Shown: piece after piece, positions 9,869 to 18,758 of the stretch
Position numbering within the stretch: position 1 is the first letter of the stretch
Layout of the letters: each line of letters starts with the position of its first letter
Assembly: GCF_013328205.1 (NCBI RefSeq)
Contig: NZ_JABULH010000004.1
Location: 1 to 64,000 of the forward strand
Direction: 5' to 3'
DNA from: Sphingomonas hominis
Lineage (GTDB): Bacteria > Pseudomonadota > Alphaproteobacteria > Sphingomonadales > Sphingomonadaceae
Length of the DNA stretch: 64,000 nucleotides
Translations under genes and position numbers: made by a program
The notes under the pieces: generated by a model
Databases searched by the model: none
The model's input: only the letters and a program-made list of their open reading frames with translations
Told to the model about the DNA's origin: nothing

Positions 9869-10954
9869 ATGCAACCTCCTTCACCTCCTGCTGGCAAGAT
9901 ATCGCGGCGCGCAGGTGGTGCACCCACGATCAGCGACGTTGCCCGCCTCGCCGGCGTGTCGCCGATGACCGTGTCGCGTGTCATCAATGGTGAGAGCAAC
10001 GTGCGCCCGACGACGCGCGATCAGGTCAACGCCGCGATTACCACGCTCAACTACGCGCCCAATTCCGCGGCGCGTAGCTTGGCAGGCGCGGGACAGATCA
10101 GGATTGGGTTGTTGTACAGCAATCCTAGCGCCGGGTTCCTGAGCGAATTTCTGCTCGGCAGTCTCGATCAGGCGGCGCGCAGTGACGTGCAGATCGTGGT
10201 GGAGAAATGCGAGCTCGGCGAACACGAGATCGAGGTGACCAAGCATCTGATCGCGGGTCGGATCGACGGCATCGTCCTGCCGCCACCGTTGTGCGAGGCG
10301 CGCGCCGTGCTGGACCTGCTGGCCGAGGCGAAGATACCGACCGTATCGGTGGCGAGCGGCGTGCCGTCGGACGACGTGCTGGCGGTACGGATCGACGACC
10401 GCGAGGCCGCGCTGACGATGACGCGGCACATCATGGCGCTTGGGCATCGTCGCATCGGTTTCATCACCGGCAACCCCAATCTGTCGGCCAGCGAGCGTCG
10501 TCTGGAGGGTTATGCCGCCGCGCTGGAGGAGGCGGGGATCGAGCTCGATCAGTCGCTGATCGCGCACGGCCTTTATACCTATCGATCCGGGCTCGATGCG
10601 GCGGAGGAGCTGCTCGGGCTGGCGGAGCCGCCATCGGCGATCTTCTCGTCCAACGACGACATGGCAGCGGCCACGGTCGCGGTGGCGCATCGCCGCGGGC
10701 TCGACGTGCCCGGTGACCTGACGGTGTGCGGGTTCGACGACACCACCTTGTCGACGACGATCTGGCCCGAGCTGACGACGGTTCACCAGCCGATCGCCGA
10801 CATGTCGCGCGCCGCGCTTGAATTGCTGTTATCCGAAATTCGAGGCGCTCGCGGGCTCGACCCGTCGCTGCGTCATCGCTGGCTCGATTACACGCTGATC
10901 CGCCGCCAGTCCGATGCGGCACCGCGCCAGCGGCCCAGGCACCATCGAGCTTGA
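9869..10954 (+). CDS. LacI-family transcriptional regulator (XylR-like)
   Basis: A 361-residue LacI/GalR-type regulator. Residues 20-40 form the N-terminal helix-turn-helix (ISDVARLAGVSPMTVSRVIN) with the hinge-helix region up to about 71 (NYAPNSAARSL). A periplasmic-binding-protein-like effector domain follows (IGLLYSN, DGIVLPPP, HRRIGFITG, PSAIFSSNDDMA, VCGFDDTTLSTTIWPELTTVHQP). The ATG at 9869 is chosen because it brings the HTH close to the N-terminus. It lies between the isomerase operon and the xylonate dehydratase/transporter genes, and LacI-type palindromes flank it on both sides. It is probably a sugar-responsive repressor of the whole island, with xylose or a xylose derivative as the inferred inducer. 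Confidence 0.9.
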   Translation: MQPPSPPAGKISRRAGGAPTISDVARLAGVSPMTVSRVINGESNVRPTTRDQVNAAITTLNYAPNSAARSLAGAGQIRIGLLYSNPSAGFLSEFLLGSLDQAARSDVQIVVEKCELGEHEIEVTKHLIAGRIDGIVLPPPLCEARAVLDLLAEAKIPTVSVASGVPSDDVLAVRIDDREAALTMTRHIMALGHRRIGFITGNPNLSASERRLEGYAAALEEAGIELDQSLIAHGLYTYRSGLDAAEELLGLAEPPSAIFSSNDDMAAATVAVAHRRGLDVPGDLTVCGFDDTTLSTTIWPELTTVHQPIADMSRAALELLLSEIRGARGLDPSLRHRWLDYTLIRRQSDAAPRQRPRHHRA

Positions 10955-10969
10955 CGAACGGTTTTTTGA

Positions 10970-10983
10970 TGGTAGCGATAACA
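10970..10983. promoter_or_regulatory. LacI-type operator upstream of xylD
   Basis: TGGTAGCGATAACA, one mismatch from TGGTAGCGCTAACA. It lies 15 bp after the regulator stop codon and 49 bp before the xylD start, so the xylD-transporter unit probably has its own controlled promoter. Confidence 0.7.
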
Positions 10984-11032
10984 GCTTAGGGGAGGCGACC
11001 AGCAGCGACAACCCCGGCAGGAGAGTTCTCGC

Positions 11033-12811
11033 GTGCAGCGCCAACCGGTTCGTCCCTTCCGCTCTCGCGACTGGTTCGCCGACCCGTCGCGGTCGGACAT
11101 GACCGCACTCTATCTCGAACGCTTCATGAACTACGGGCTGACGCCGGCGGAGCTCAGGTCGGGACGGCCGATCATCGGCATCGCGCAGACCGGCAGCGAC
11201 CTGTCACCGTGCAACCGCATCCACCTGGACCTCGCCCGGCGCGTGCGCGACGGCATCCGCGACTCGGGCGGGATCGCGATGGAGTTTCCGGTCCACCCGA
11301 TCTTCGAGAATTGTCGTCGCCCGACCGCCGCGCTCGACCGCAACCTGGCATATCTGGGGTTGGTCGAGACGCTGTACGGCTACCCGATCGACGCGGTCGT
11401 GCTGACCACCGGATGCGACAAGACGACGCCGTCGGGGATCATGGCTGCGTCCACCGTCGACATCCCCGCGATCGTGTTGTCGGGCGGGCCGATGCTCGAT
11501 GGCTGGCACGACGGCGAGCTGGTCGGATCGGGCACGGTGATCTGGCGATCGCGGCGCAAGCTGGCGTCGGGCGAGATCGACGAGGAGGAGTTCCTGCAAC
11601 GCGCGACCGACAGCGCGCCGTCGGCGGGGCATTGCAACACCATGGGCACCGCGTCGACGATGAACGCGGTGGCGGAAACGCTGGGCCTGTCGCTGACCGG
11701 ATGCGCCGCGATCCCCGCGCCGTACCGCGAGCGCGGGCAGTACGCGTACGAGACCGGCCGGCGCATCGTGGACATGGCGTATGAGGATCTGCGTCCATCC
11801 AAGGTTCTGACGCGCGAGAGCTTCCTGAACGCGATCCGCGTAGTCACCGCGATCGGCGGATCGTCGAACGCGCAACCGCACATCCACGCCATGGCGCGCC
11901 ACGCCGGTGTGGAGATCACCGCGGCGGATTGGTCGGAGGTCGGCTACGACCTGCCGCTGCTGGTGGACGTGCAGCCGGCCGGGCGGTTTCTGGGCGAGCG
12001 GTTCCACCGCGCGGGCGGCGTGCCGGCGGTGCTCGCCGAATTGCTCGACGCGGGCAAGCTCGACGGCGATTGCCTGACCGTCACTGGGCAGACGCTCGCG
12101 CAGAATATTGCGGGCCGTGCCGCGCGCGATCGCGAAGTGATCCGCGCCTTCGATGCGCCGTTGATGGAGCAGGCAGGTTTTCTGGTGCTGTCGGGAAATC
12201 TGTTCGACGTCGCGATCATGAAGACCAGCGTCATCTCGCCTGCCTTTCGCGACCGCTACCTGCGCCGACCGGGGTCGGAGGACGTGTTCGAGGCGCGCGC
12301 GATCGTGTTCGAGGGGTCGGACGACTACCACGGCCGCATCAACGATCCCGCGCTCGCCATCGACGAGGGCTGCATTCTGGTGATCCGCGGCGCCGGACCG
12401 ATCGGCTGGCCCGGCTCGGCCGAGGTGGTCAACATGCAGCCGCCCGATTACCTGATCCAGCGCGGCATCACCGCGCTGCCGACTCTGGGCGACGGGCGGC
12501 AGTCGGGCACATCGGACAGCCCGTCGATCCTCAATGCGAGCCCGGAGAGCGCAGTCGGCGGCGGTTTGTCGTGGTTGCGAACCGGCGACACGATCCGCAT
12601 CGACCTGAGGGCTGGCCGCTGCGACGCGCTGGTCGACGAAGCGGAGATCGCAGCCCGCCGCGGCGGGCCGCCGCCGCCGATCCCGTCGAGCAACACGCCG
12701 TGGGAGGAATTGTACCGCGAGAAGACCGGGCAGCTCGGCGACGGTGCGGTGCTTGAGTTCGCGGTGCCGTACCGCGGGATCGCGGCGCGCACGCCCCGGC
12801 ACAATCATTGA
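11033..12811 (+). CDS. xylD: D-xylonate dehydratase
   Basis: A 592-residue IlvD/EDD-family Fe-S dehydratase that converts D-xylonate to 2-keto-3-deoxy-D-xylonate in the oxidative xylose (Weimberg/Dahms) pathway. The three cluster-binding cysteines are in the positions expected for this subfamily: Cys60 (SPCNRIHLD), Cys128 (TTGCDKTTP) and Cys201 (GHCNTMGTASTMN). Length and sequence resemble Caulobacter XylD (about 590 residues). The start is a GTG at 11033 with GGAG nine bases upstream. It is cytoplasmic. It precedes the MFS transporter and faces the minus-strand genes for the other oxidative-pathway steps. The family also contains L-arabonate dehydratases, but the adjacent xylose dehydrogenase and XylX favour xylonate. 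Confidence 0.93.
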   Translation: MQRQPVRPFRSRDWFADPSRSDMTALYLERFMNYGLTPAELRSGRPIIGIAQTGSDLSPCNRIHLDLARRVRDGIRDSGGIAMEFPVHPIFENCRRPTAALDRNLAYLGLVETLYGYPIDAVVLTTGCDKTTPSGIMAASTVDIPAIVLSGGPMLDGWHDGELVGSGTVIWRSRRKLASGEIDEEEFLQRATDSAPSAGHCNTMGTASTMNAVAETLGLSLTGCAAIPAPYRERGQYAYETGRRIVDMAYEDLRPSKVLTRESFLNAIRVVTAIGGSSNAQPHIHAMARHAGVEITAADWSEVGYDLPLLVDVQPAGRFLGERFHRAGGVPAVLAELLDAGKLDGDCLTVTGQTLAQNIAGRAARDREVIRAFDAPLMEQAGFLVLSGNLFDVAIMKTSVISPAFRDRYLRRPGSEDVFEARAIVFEGSDDYHGRINDPALAIDEGCILVIRGAGPIGWPGSAEVVNMQPPDYLIQRGITALPTLGDGRQSGTSDSPSILNASPESAVGGGLSWLRTGDTIRIDLRAGRCDALVDEAEIAARRGGPPPPIPSSNTPWEELYREKTGQLGDGAVLEFAVPYRGIAARTPRHNH

Positions 12812-12864
12812 GGGTTAAAAATCGGGCGATACAGCCGACAACAATGCCACTGGGGAGAGGGATA

Positions 12865-14307
12865 ATGACCGACACGCGCATGATGGGAGCGGATACACCG
12901 CGGGGAGGGGAGGCCACGGTCAATCACGGCTTCATCGCCGCGATCGTCGCGGTGGCGACGATCGGCGGCTTCATGTTCGGTTACGATTCGGGTGTGATCA
13001 ACGGCACGCAGAAGGGGCTTGAGGCAGCCTTCGGGCTTGGCCGGCTGGGAATCGGCGTCAACGTCGGCGCGATCCTGGTCGGCTCAGCGGTGGGTGCGTT
13101 CGGCGCGGGGCGGATGGCCGACGCGATCGGGCGGCGCAACGTGATGATGGTGTCAGCCGCCTTGTTCCTGTTCAGCGCGTTGCTGGCGGGTGCGGCGACC
13201 GGATCGGCGATCTTTATCGTCGCGCGCATCATCGGCGGACTGGGTGTCGGCGCGGCGAGCGTCATCTCGCCGGTCTACATCTCCGAAGTGACCCCCGCCT
13301 CGATCCGCGGTCGGTTGTCGAGCGTGCAGCAGGTGATGATCATCTCCGGCCTGACCGGCGCGTTCGTCGCCAATTTCGTACTCGCGCGCTACGCCGGTGG
13401 CTCGACCGCGCCGTTCTGGCTCGGCTATGCGGCGTGGCGTTGGATGTTCTGGCTGCAGGCGATCCCGGCGGCAATCTATTTCCTCGCGCTGCTGGTCATC
13501 CCCGAGAGCCCGCGCTTCCTGGTGGCAAAGGGACGCGAGCAGCAGGCGCACGCGGTGCTGACGCGATTGTTCGGTGCGGCGGAGGCCGATCGCAAGGTCG
13601 TCGACATCCGCAACTCGCTCGCCGCCGACCACCACAAGCCGAAGCTCAGCGACCTGATCGACAAGACTACGGGCAATATCCGCCCGATCCTATGGGCAGG
13701 CATCGGTCTGGCGGTGTTCCAGCAGCTCGTCGGCATCAACGTCGTCTTCTACTACGGTGCCGTGCTGTGGGAGGCAGTGGGCTTCACTGAGGACAATGCG
13801 TTGCAGATCAACATCCTGTCGGGTGTGCTGTCGATCGCGGCGTGCTTGTTCACGATCGCGACCGTTGACCGGATCGGGCGCAAGCCGCTGCTGCTGGTCG
13901 GCTCGGCCGGCATGGCGGTGACGCTGGCGATCGTCGCCTACGCTTTTTCGACCGCGGTGACCGATGCCGCGGGTGCAGTGTCGCTGCCGGGCAACAACGG
14001 GCTGCTCGCGCTGGTCTCGGCGAACCTCTACGTGATCTTCTTTAACGCCAGCTGGGGCCCGGTGATGTGGGTCATGCTGGGCGAGATGTTCCCCAACCAG
14101 ATCCGCGGATCGGGGCTGGCGGTGTCGGGCTTCGCGCAGTGGATCGCCAATGCCGCGATCTCGGTCAGCTTCCCAGCGCTCGCCGTATCGCCGGGGCTGG
14201 CGGTGACCTACACCGGCTACGCCTTCTTCGCCGCGGTGTCGTTCTTCTTCGTGCGGGCGCTGGTCAACGAGACCCGCGGGCGCGAACTGGAGGATATGGC
14301 CGGCTGA
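12865..14307 (+). CDS. MFS sugar:H+ symporter (xylose transporter, XylE-like)
   Basis: A 480-residue major facilitator of the sugar porter family with 12 predicted membrane helices. Signatures are the early helix-1 block FMFGYDSGVINGTQKG, the loop motif GRMADAIGRRN, PESPRFLVAKGR before the central loop, the sugar-binding block FQQLVGINVVFYYGAVLWE (the Gln-Gln and Asn that bind sugar in XylE/GLUT proteins), and DRIGRKPLLL. The ATG at 12865 follows a GGGAGAGG ribosome site; the longer frame from 12808 would overlap xylD. It sits in the inner membrane and probably takes up D-xylose. It is cotranscribed with xylD and followed by a strong terminator. Confidence 0.92.
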   Translation: MTDTRMMGADTPRGGEATVNHGFIAAIVAVATIGGFMFGYDSGVINGTQKGLEAAFGLGRLGIGVNVGAILVGSAVGAFGAGRMADAIGRRNVMMVSAALFLFSALLAGAATGSAIFIVARIIGGLGVGAASVISPVYISEVTPASIRGRLSSVQQVMIISGLTGAFVANFVLARYAGGSTAPFWLGYAAWRWMFWLQAIPAAIYFLALLVIPESPRFLVAKGREQQAHAVLTRLFGAAEADRKVVDIRNSLAADHHKPKLSDLIDKTTGNIRPILWAGIGLAVFQQLVGINVVFYYGAVLWEAVGFTEDNALQINILSGVLSIAACLFTIATVDRIGRKPLLLVGSAGMAVTLAIVAYAFSTAVTDAAGAVSLPGNNGLLALVSANLYVIFFNASWGPVMWVMLGEMFPNQIRGSGLAVSGFAQWIANAAISVSFPALAVSPGLAVTYTGYAFFAAVSFFFVRALVNETRGRELEDMAG

Positions 14308-14343
14308 TCGCGCGCCGGCCGGGCGATTGCCCGGCTGGCAAGC

Positions 14344-14383
14344 AAAAAAGGGGCGCCGCGAATAGTCGCGGCGCCCCTTTTTT
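14344..14383. terminator. bidirectional rho-independent terminator
   Basis: A run of A, a perfect GC-rich 12-bp inverted repeat (GGGGCGCCGCGA / TCGCGGCGCCCC) with a 4-base loop, then a run of T. It lies between the convergent transporter and lactonase genes and can end transcription from both sides. Confidence 0.92.
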
Positions 14384-14404
14384 AATCACTGCTCCGTTCG
14401 CGCG

Positions 14405-15286
14405 TTAGGCGGGCAGGATGGCGATCCGGTACGTCGGTTGACCCGCCACCTGCGCGTCGAACGCGAAGATATCGCCCGCGTGCGGCTGACGTGCGCGCTT
14501 CTCGGGCGACAGGCCCTTGGTAGCTGTCGTCGCGTAGGCGGTTCGCCCGTCAGGACCGCCGATCACGATCTTGGTGACGTTGGACGCCGGCAGGCGCACC
14601 TCGGCATCGAGACGCCCGTCGGGCGCGTAGCGCCGCACGCACCAGCCGCCGAAGAACGACACCCAGACGTAACCTTCCGCGTCGACGACGGGACCGTCTG
14701 GATACCCATCGCTTTCGACGTCAACTTGCACGAAGGGCCGCGTCGCCGCGACACGACCGTCGTCTTCCAGCACGCAGGCGTGGACGACCCCGCCCAGCGT
14801 GTCGCAATGGTAGAGCGTGCGTCCGTCGGGCGTGACCGCCGGGCCGTTGGTGATGACGATGCCGTCAATTACCGGCACGACTGCGGCAGCATCGGCGCGG
14901 TAGATGCGGCCGCTCGGCGCCTGCTCGGCGTCGTCCATCGAGCCGAACCACAACCGCCCGCGCGCGTCGACGGTCGAGTCGTTCAACCGATTGCCCGGCA
15001 GATGCGCCTCATGCGCGACCAGAAAAGTGAACGCCCCGCTCTCGGGATCGAAGCGGTGGAGCCCACTCTGCAACCCCGCCAGCATGCCACCGTCGGCGAG
15101 CGGCTGCACCCAGCCGACCTGTCCCGGCGCGCTCCACGCCACGTGGTCGCTGCTCGCGGGATCGAAGCGGTGGACGCGGTGCTGCTTGATGTCGACGAAC
15201 CACAAGGCGTCATCGAACCAGATCGGTCCTTCTCCCAAGGTCGCGCCGATGCACAGCACCGGCTCGGCTGAGTAGGTCAGCGCCAT
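14405..15286 (-). CDS. xylC: SMP-30/gluconolactonase-family lactonase (xylonolactonase)
   Basis: A 293-residue six-bladed beta-propeller of the SMP-30/gluconolactonase/LRE family, without signal peptide, so cytoplasmic. Metal-binding positions typical of the family are visible: GEGPIW with its Glu near the N-terminus, NRLNDSTVDARGRLWFG with the Asn-Asp, and NGPAVTPDGRTLYHCDT. It would hydrolyse D-xylono-lactone to D-xylonate, the second step of the oxidative route. The ATG at 15286 overlaps the xylose dehydrogenase stop by 10 bases; the frame could extend to a TTG at 15301, which is less likely. It is the last gene of the SGNH hydrolase-xylX-dehydrogenase-lactonase operon. Substrate is inferred from context; L-arabinonolactone is possible. 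Confidence 0.88.
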   Translation of the reverse strand: MALTYSAEPVLCIGATLGEGPIWFDDALWFVDIKQHRVHRFDPASSDHVAWSAPGQVGWVQPLADGGMLAGLQSGLHRFDPESGAFTFLVAHEAHLPGNRLNDSTVDARGRLWFGSMDDAEQAPSGRIYRADAAAVVPVIDGIVITNGPAVTPDGRTLYHCDTLGGVVHACVLEDDGRVAATRPFVQVDVESDGYPDGPVVDAEGYVWVSFFGGWCVRRYAPDGRLDAEVRLPASNVTKIVIGGPDGRTAYATTATKGLSPEKRARQPHAGDIFAFDAQVAGQPTYRIAILPA

Positions 15287-16074
15287 CCGGCATCGACCCA
15301 ATAATTATGCCCGGTGCACATCCGCGCGTCGTCGGAAGCGAGGAACAGCGCCATTGCGGCGATGTCCGATGGTTGGATGCGGCCGTTCAGGCATTGCGCC
15401 GCAACGATCTCCGCTTCGCCCTCGGGTGTGTACCATTTCTCCTGCCGCGGGGTCTGCACGTTGCCCGGGATGATCGCGTTGACGCGGATGTTGTCGCGGC
15501 CGAGGTCGCGCGCCAGGCTGCGGGTCATCCCTTCGATGGCCGCCTTGGCGGTCTGATAGAGGATCAGGTCGGACAGCGCGAGGTGCCAGCTGATCGATCC
15601 GAAGTTGACGATCGCGCCGCGCCCTGCATCCTTCATCGCCGGGATGACCGCCTGCGCGGCGAAGAACAGGTGACGCAGGTTCACGTTCATCCGCTCGTCC
15701 CAGTAAGCGGGCGTGACCTCGGCGATCTCGTGCCGATCGTCGTTGGCGGCATTGTTGATCAGCACGTCGACCCCGCCCAGCCGGTCGGTCATCGTCGCGA
15801 AGGTGCTGCGCAACGCGTCGAGGTCGGTCAGGTCGAGCGGCAGGAAGATCGGCGCGTGCGCCGCATCGGGCGACAGCCGATCGACAAGCGCGCGGCTGTC
15901 GGCCTCGGCCACGTCGACGAAGGCGACGCGTGCGCCCTGCGCGACAAAGGCTTCGACGATCCCGGCACCGATCCCGGAGCCGCCGCCGGTGACAATGATG
16001 CGCCGGTCGCGCAACGAGGGATAACGCGCGCCGGTTTGTTCGTCGGTGCTGGGCAAGGAAAGCTCCTGAGTCAT
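15277..16074 (-). CDS. xdh: NAD-dependent D-xylose 1-dehydrogenase (SDR family)
   Basis: A 265-residue short-chain dehydrogenase closely resembling the Caulobacter D-xylose dehydrogenase (EC 1.1.1.175). It has the Rossmann motif VTGGGSGIGAG at 28-38, NNAAND at 107-112, Ser160/Ser162 in NFGSISWHL, and the YxxxK pair Tyr173/Lys177. Subfamily-specific stretches VNLRHLFF, KWYTPEGEAEIVAAQCL and the C-terminal YWVDAGWR match that enzyme. An acidic residue after the second beta strand (FVDVAEAD) favours NAD. Its ATG overlaps the XylX stop (ATGA). It oxidises D-xylose to D-xylono-1,4-lactone in the cytoplasm, first step of the Weimberg pathway. Confidence 0.93.
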   Translation of the reverse strand: MTQELSLPSTDEQTGARYPSLRDRRIIVTGGGSGIGAGIVEAFVAQGARVAFVDVAEADSRALVDRLSPDAAHAPIFLPLDLTDLDALRSTFATMTDRLGGVDVLINNAANDDRHEIAEVTPAYWDERMNVNLRHLFFAAQAVIPAMKDAGRGAIVNFGSISWHLALSDLILYQTAKAAIEGMTRSLARDLGRDNIRVNAIIPGNVQTPRQEKWYTPEGEAEIVAAQCLNGRIQPSDIAAMALFLASDDARMCTGHNYWVDAGWR

Positions 16075-17222
16075 GCGGACAGCAGCCCGCGTTGCGCGAG
16101 GTTGCGGAAAAGGGCCATGACACCGAACGTCCACGGCGCGGCGGCCTTCGACGTGGTCACCGTGTTGACGAGCCGACCGAGGCCGGGCGCGCTGATCGAG
16201 ACGGTGTCGCCGACCTTGTGGGTGAAGCCGCGCTGGGGCTCGTCGCGGTCCTTGGTCGGCGCGAACAGCGTGCCGAGGAACAGCACGAAGCCGTCGGGAT
16301 ATTGATGCTCGCTCAATGCCTGGCGCACCAGCTCCAGTGGATCGCGGCTGATCTGGCTCATCGAGCTGGCGCCGTCTAGCACGTAGCCGTCGCGCCCCTC
16401 GATCCGCAACGCCACCTCGGCGCGGCGGACGTCATCCATCGTATATCGGTCGTCGAACAGTCGAATGAACGCGCCGAGCGAGCACGACGCATTATTGTCC
16501 TTCGCCTTGCCCAGCAGCAGCGCCGAGCGGCCCTCGAAATCGCGCAGATTGACGTCGTTGCCGATCGTCGCGCCGACCGCGTGGCCGTCCGGCGCGACCA
16601 GCAGCACGATCTCCGGCTCAGGGTTGTTCCAGGTCGAGTCCGACCGGATGCCGATCTCGGCGCCCCAGCCGACCGTCGACAGCGTGGGCGCCTTGGTGAA
16701 GATCTCCGCGTCGGGGCCGATCGCGACCTCGAGATATTGCGACCACAAATCTTCCTCGATCAGCGCGGCCTTGAGCGCAGCGGCCTCGTCGGTACCGGGC
16801 ACCACCTGCGCCATGCCGCCGCCGATCCGCTCCTCGATCCGCGCGCGTACCGCCGACGCCGCGCCCGCGTCACCGCGCGCGCGCTCCTCGATCACGCGTT
16901 CCAGTGCGGACACGGCGAAGGTCACGCCCGCTGCCTTGACGCATTGCAGATCGATCGAGCTGAGTAGGCGCGGTGTCGAATCGACAGACAGGCCGAGCGC
17001 GTCGAGCGCGCCGATCGGCTCGCCCGCGGCTGGATCGAGCGCGCCGCGCGCGACGAGCTCGGCGACCGTAGGTGCGACCATCGCCATATCGTGGACGATG
17101 CCGCCCGCGACGATCACGGGGGTCGGCCCGTCACCGCGATCGATCCGGCCGAGCCATCGACCCTCGCGCCAGTCGGGGCCGAGTGCGTCGGCGGGGTCGA
17201 AAATGAAGGTGTTGGTGCTCAC
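16071..17222 (-). CDS. xylX: 2-keto-3-deoxy-D-xylonate dehydratase (FAH family)
   Basis: A 383-residue fumarylacetoacetate-hydrolase-fold protein of the XylX/AraD1 type, which dehydrates 2-keto-3-deoxy-pentonate to 2-ketoglutarate semialdehyde. Family blocks are TVGWGAEIGIR, NNPEPEIVLLVAPDG with the metal-binding acids, and GNDVNLRDFEGRSALLLGKAKDNN. The GTG at 17222 is chosen because GGAG lies six bases before it; the in-frame ATG at 17228 would abut the ribosome site. It follows the SGNH hydrolase by 19 bp and overlaps the dehydrogenase start. Its presence means the locus is set up for the Weimberg branch rather than an aldolase (Dahms) branch. No ketoglutarate-semialdehyde dehydrogenase is in the window. 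Confidence 0.9.
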   Translation of the reverse strand: MSTNTFIFDPADALGPDWREGRWLGRIDRGDGPTPVIVAGGIVHDMAMVAPTVAELVARGALDPAAGEPIGALDALGLSVDSTPRLLSSIDLQCVKAAGVTFAVSALERVIEERARGDAGAASAVRARIEERIGGGMAQVVPGTDEAAALKAALIEEDLWSQYLEVAIGPDAEIFTKAPTLSTVGWGAEIGIRSDSTWNNPEPEIVLLVAPDGHAVGATIGNDVNLRDFEGRSALLLGKAKDNNASCSLGAFIRLFDDRYTMDDVRRAEVALRIEGRDGYVLDGASSMSQISRDPLELVRQALSEHQYPDGFVLFLGTLFAPTKDRDEPQRGFTHKVGDTVSISAPGLGRLVNTVTTSKAAAPWTFGVMALFRNLAQRGLLSA

Positions 17223-17241
17223 GGGCATCTCCGAGGTGGGA

Positions 17242-18627
17242 TCAGCGATCAACTGGGGTAGCAAGGATCAGGCTTCTGATCGGCGACAGTGGGGCGCTGC
17301 GCCGCAGCGGCACGGCAGCGTTCAAGCGGCGGCGGGCGGCAATCCGGTCGATACGACGAGCGCGTACCCGAACCGCGCGGGCGGGTCGTGCGTCGTCGAA
17401 CAATGCGAGCGGCACCGCTTCACCCATCGCGCGATAGCCTGCCTCGGACGGGTGCAGGTGATCGCTTGAGTCGTACGCCGGCGCCAGTCGGTCGGCACGC
17501 GCGGGATCGCGCATCGCGCGGTCGAAATCCACCACTGCGTCGAACGTGCCGGAGCGGCGAATGAACTGGTTGATCGCCTGGCGATCGACCTCGGTCTCGG
17601 CACCGGGATGATAATATTCGTTGCCGCCGAACGGCATCAGCGTGCCGCCGATCACCTTGATGCCGTGGGCGTGCGCGCGCTGGACGACCTGTGCGTAGGC
17701 CGCGGTCACCTGCGCGACGATCGCGGCGTGCTGCGCCGGCGTCGCGGGAGCGTCGCGCGTCAGGACGCCCAAATCGTTGATCCCTGCGAGCACGATTGCC
17801 CAGCGCACACCACTGCGCGCCACCACATCGCGGTCGAACCGCGCGAGCAGGTTGGGACCGAGCCCGTCGAGCAGCACGCGATTCCCTCCGATCCCGGCAT
17901 TGATCACACCGACGCCGCGCAGCGCCGGTCGGGCACGCAGCCGTTCGGCCAGGATGTCGGGCCAGCGCGTGTTGCGATCCGGTGCCACGCCGTAACCATC
18001 GGTAATCGAATCGCCGATCGCGACGAACGTCGCCGCGCCGCGCGCGACCTCGACGTCGGACAGCACGTACCAGTGCGTCGCGTGCTCCGCACCTGCCAGC
18101 ACCGGATCGGCGACGTGATCCCCAGATAGGATGAAACTCGTCGCGCGCGCGCCGGGGTGCCCAGTTTGCGGTCCGGCCATGGCGGGAATGAACAGGCTGA
18201 TGGCGACATCGGCGCCGGCGGCGGCGGTAAACGCAACGGGGTCGGAGAATATTTCAGCGCCCGGCGGGATGATTGCGGTGGCGCGGCCGGTGAAGGTCAG
18301 CCGCTGTCCGCCCGTGATGCGCGCACTGCCCGGCGCCGCGCTGAGCGCCAGGTGCGCCGCCTCGATCCTTAGCGGCTCCGATCCGTGCGCGTTCGACAAG
18401 CGCACGCGCACGCGGTCGCCGCCGGCCGACAGGCGCACGACCTGGCGCAGCGTGAACGACGTCGCGCGTTCCGGCGACAGCGCGTTGTCGCCGTCCGCCA
18501 CCATCTGCGCCGAACCCCATGAGGCGATCCACCGCGCGTGGTCGGCCTGCGGCGAGGCATCGCGCGCGCCGGCCATGCTCGCCGTTGCCACCGAGCCCAG
18601 CAGCAGCGCCGCCCGCCAACCGATCAT
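17242..18627 (-). CDS. secreted SGNH/GDSL hydrolase with atypical C-terminus
   Basis: A 461-residue GDSL esterase with a signal peptide (residues 1-22) and an N-terminal beta-sandwich of about 165 residues before the SGNH domain. Catalytic blocks are Ser207 (AIGDSITDG), Gly in NAGIGGNR, Asn in LAGINDLG, and the Asp/His pair in DSSDHLHPSEAG. In related proteins the chain ends shortly after the AMGEAVPLALFD helix. Here about 50 further residues follow, Arg/Ala-rich and without recognisable structure, suggesting the native stop codon was lost. ATG 18627 is preferred to the upstream ATG. It begins the operon with xylX, dehydrogenase and lactonase, and may deacylate xylan fragments. Confidence 0.8.
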   Translation of the reverse strand: MIGWRAALLLGSVATASMAGARDASPQADHARWIASWGSAQMVADGDNALSPERATSFTLRQVVRLSAGGDRVRVRLSNAHGSEPLRIEAAHLALSAAPGSARITGGQRLTFTGRATAIIPPGAEIFSDPVAFTAAAGADVAISLFIPAMAGPQTGHPGARATSFILSGDHVADPVLAGAEHATHWYVLSDVEVARGAATFVAIGDSITDGYGVAPDRNTRWPDILAERLRARPALRGVGVINAGIGGNRVLLDGLGPNLLARFDRDVVARSGVRWAIVLAGINDLGVLTRDAPATPAQHAAIVAQVTAAYAQVVQRAHAHGIKVIGGTLMPFGGNEYYHPGAETEVDRQAINQFIRRSGTFDAVVDFDRAMRDPARADRLAPAYDSSDHLHPSEAGYRAMGEAVPLALFDDARPARAVRVRARRIDRIAARRRLNAAVPLRRSAPLSPIRSLILATPVDR

Positions 18628-18645
18628 CCCACCCCCGTCTACATC

Positions 18646-18659
18646 CGTTAGCGTTACCA
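18646..18659. promoter_or_regulatory. LacI-type operator upstream of the oxidative xylose operon
   Basis: On the minus strand it reads TGGTAACGCTAACG, two mismatches from the consensus. It lies 19 bp upstream of the SGNH hydrolase start, the first gene of the operon with xylX, and in the 131-bp divergent region shared with the cupin-like gene at 18759. Confidence 0.6.
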
Positions 18660-18758
18660 TTAACGCCGCGCATCCATGCTCCGCAAGCGTTTACGCGCGC
18701 CGGGGCGATCGGTCTGGTCGTATGGCGCAGCGCGCGCGGTTGCGGTAACGTGCCGGCC

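Noticed and set aside
11204-12808. 534-codon minus-strand frame opposite xylD
   Set aside because: Shadow of xylD; no ribosome site and no similarity recognised.
14344-14383. Strong inverted repeat considered as a repeat or CRISPR-like element
   Set aside because: Single copy, flanked by A and T runs between convergent genes: a terminator. No spaced repeats indicating a CRISPR array were seen anywhere.
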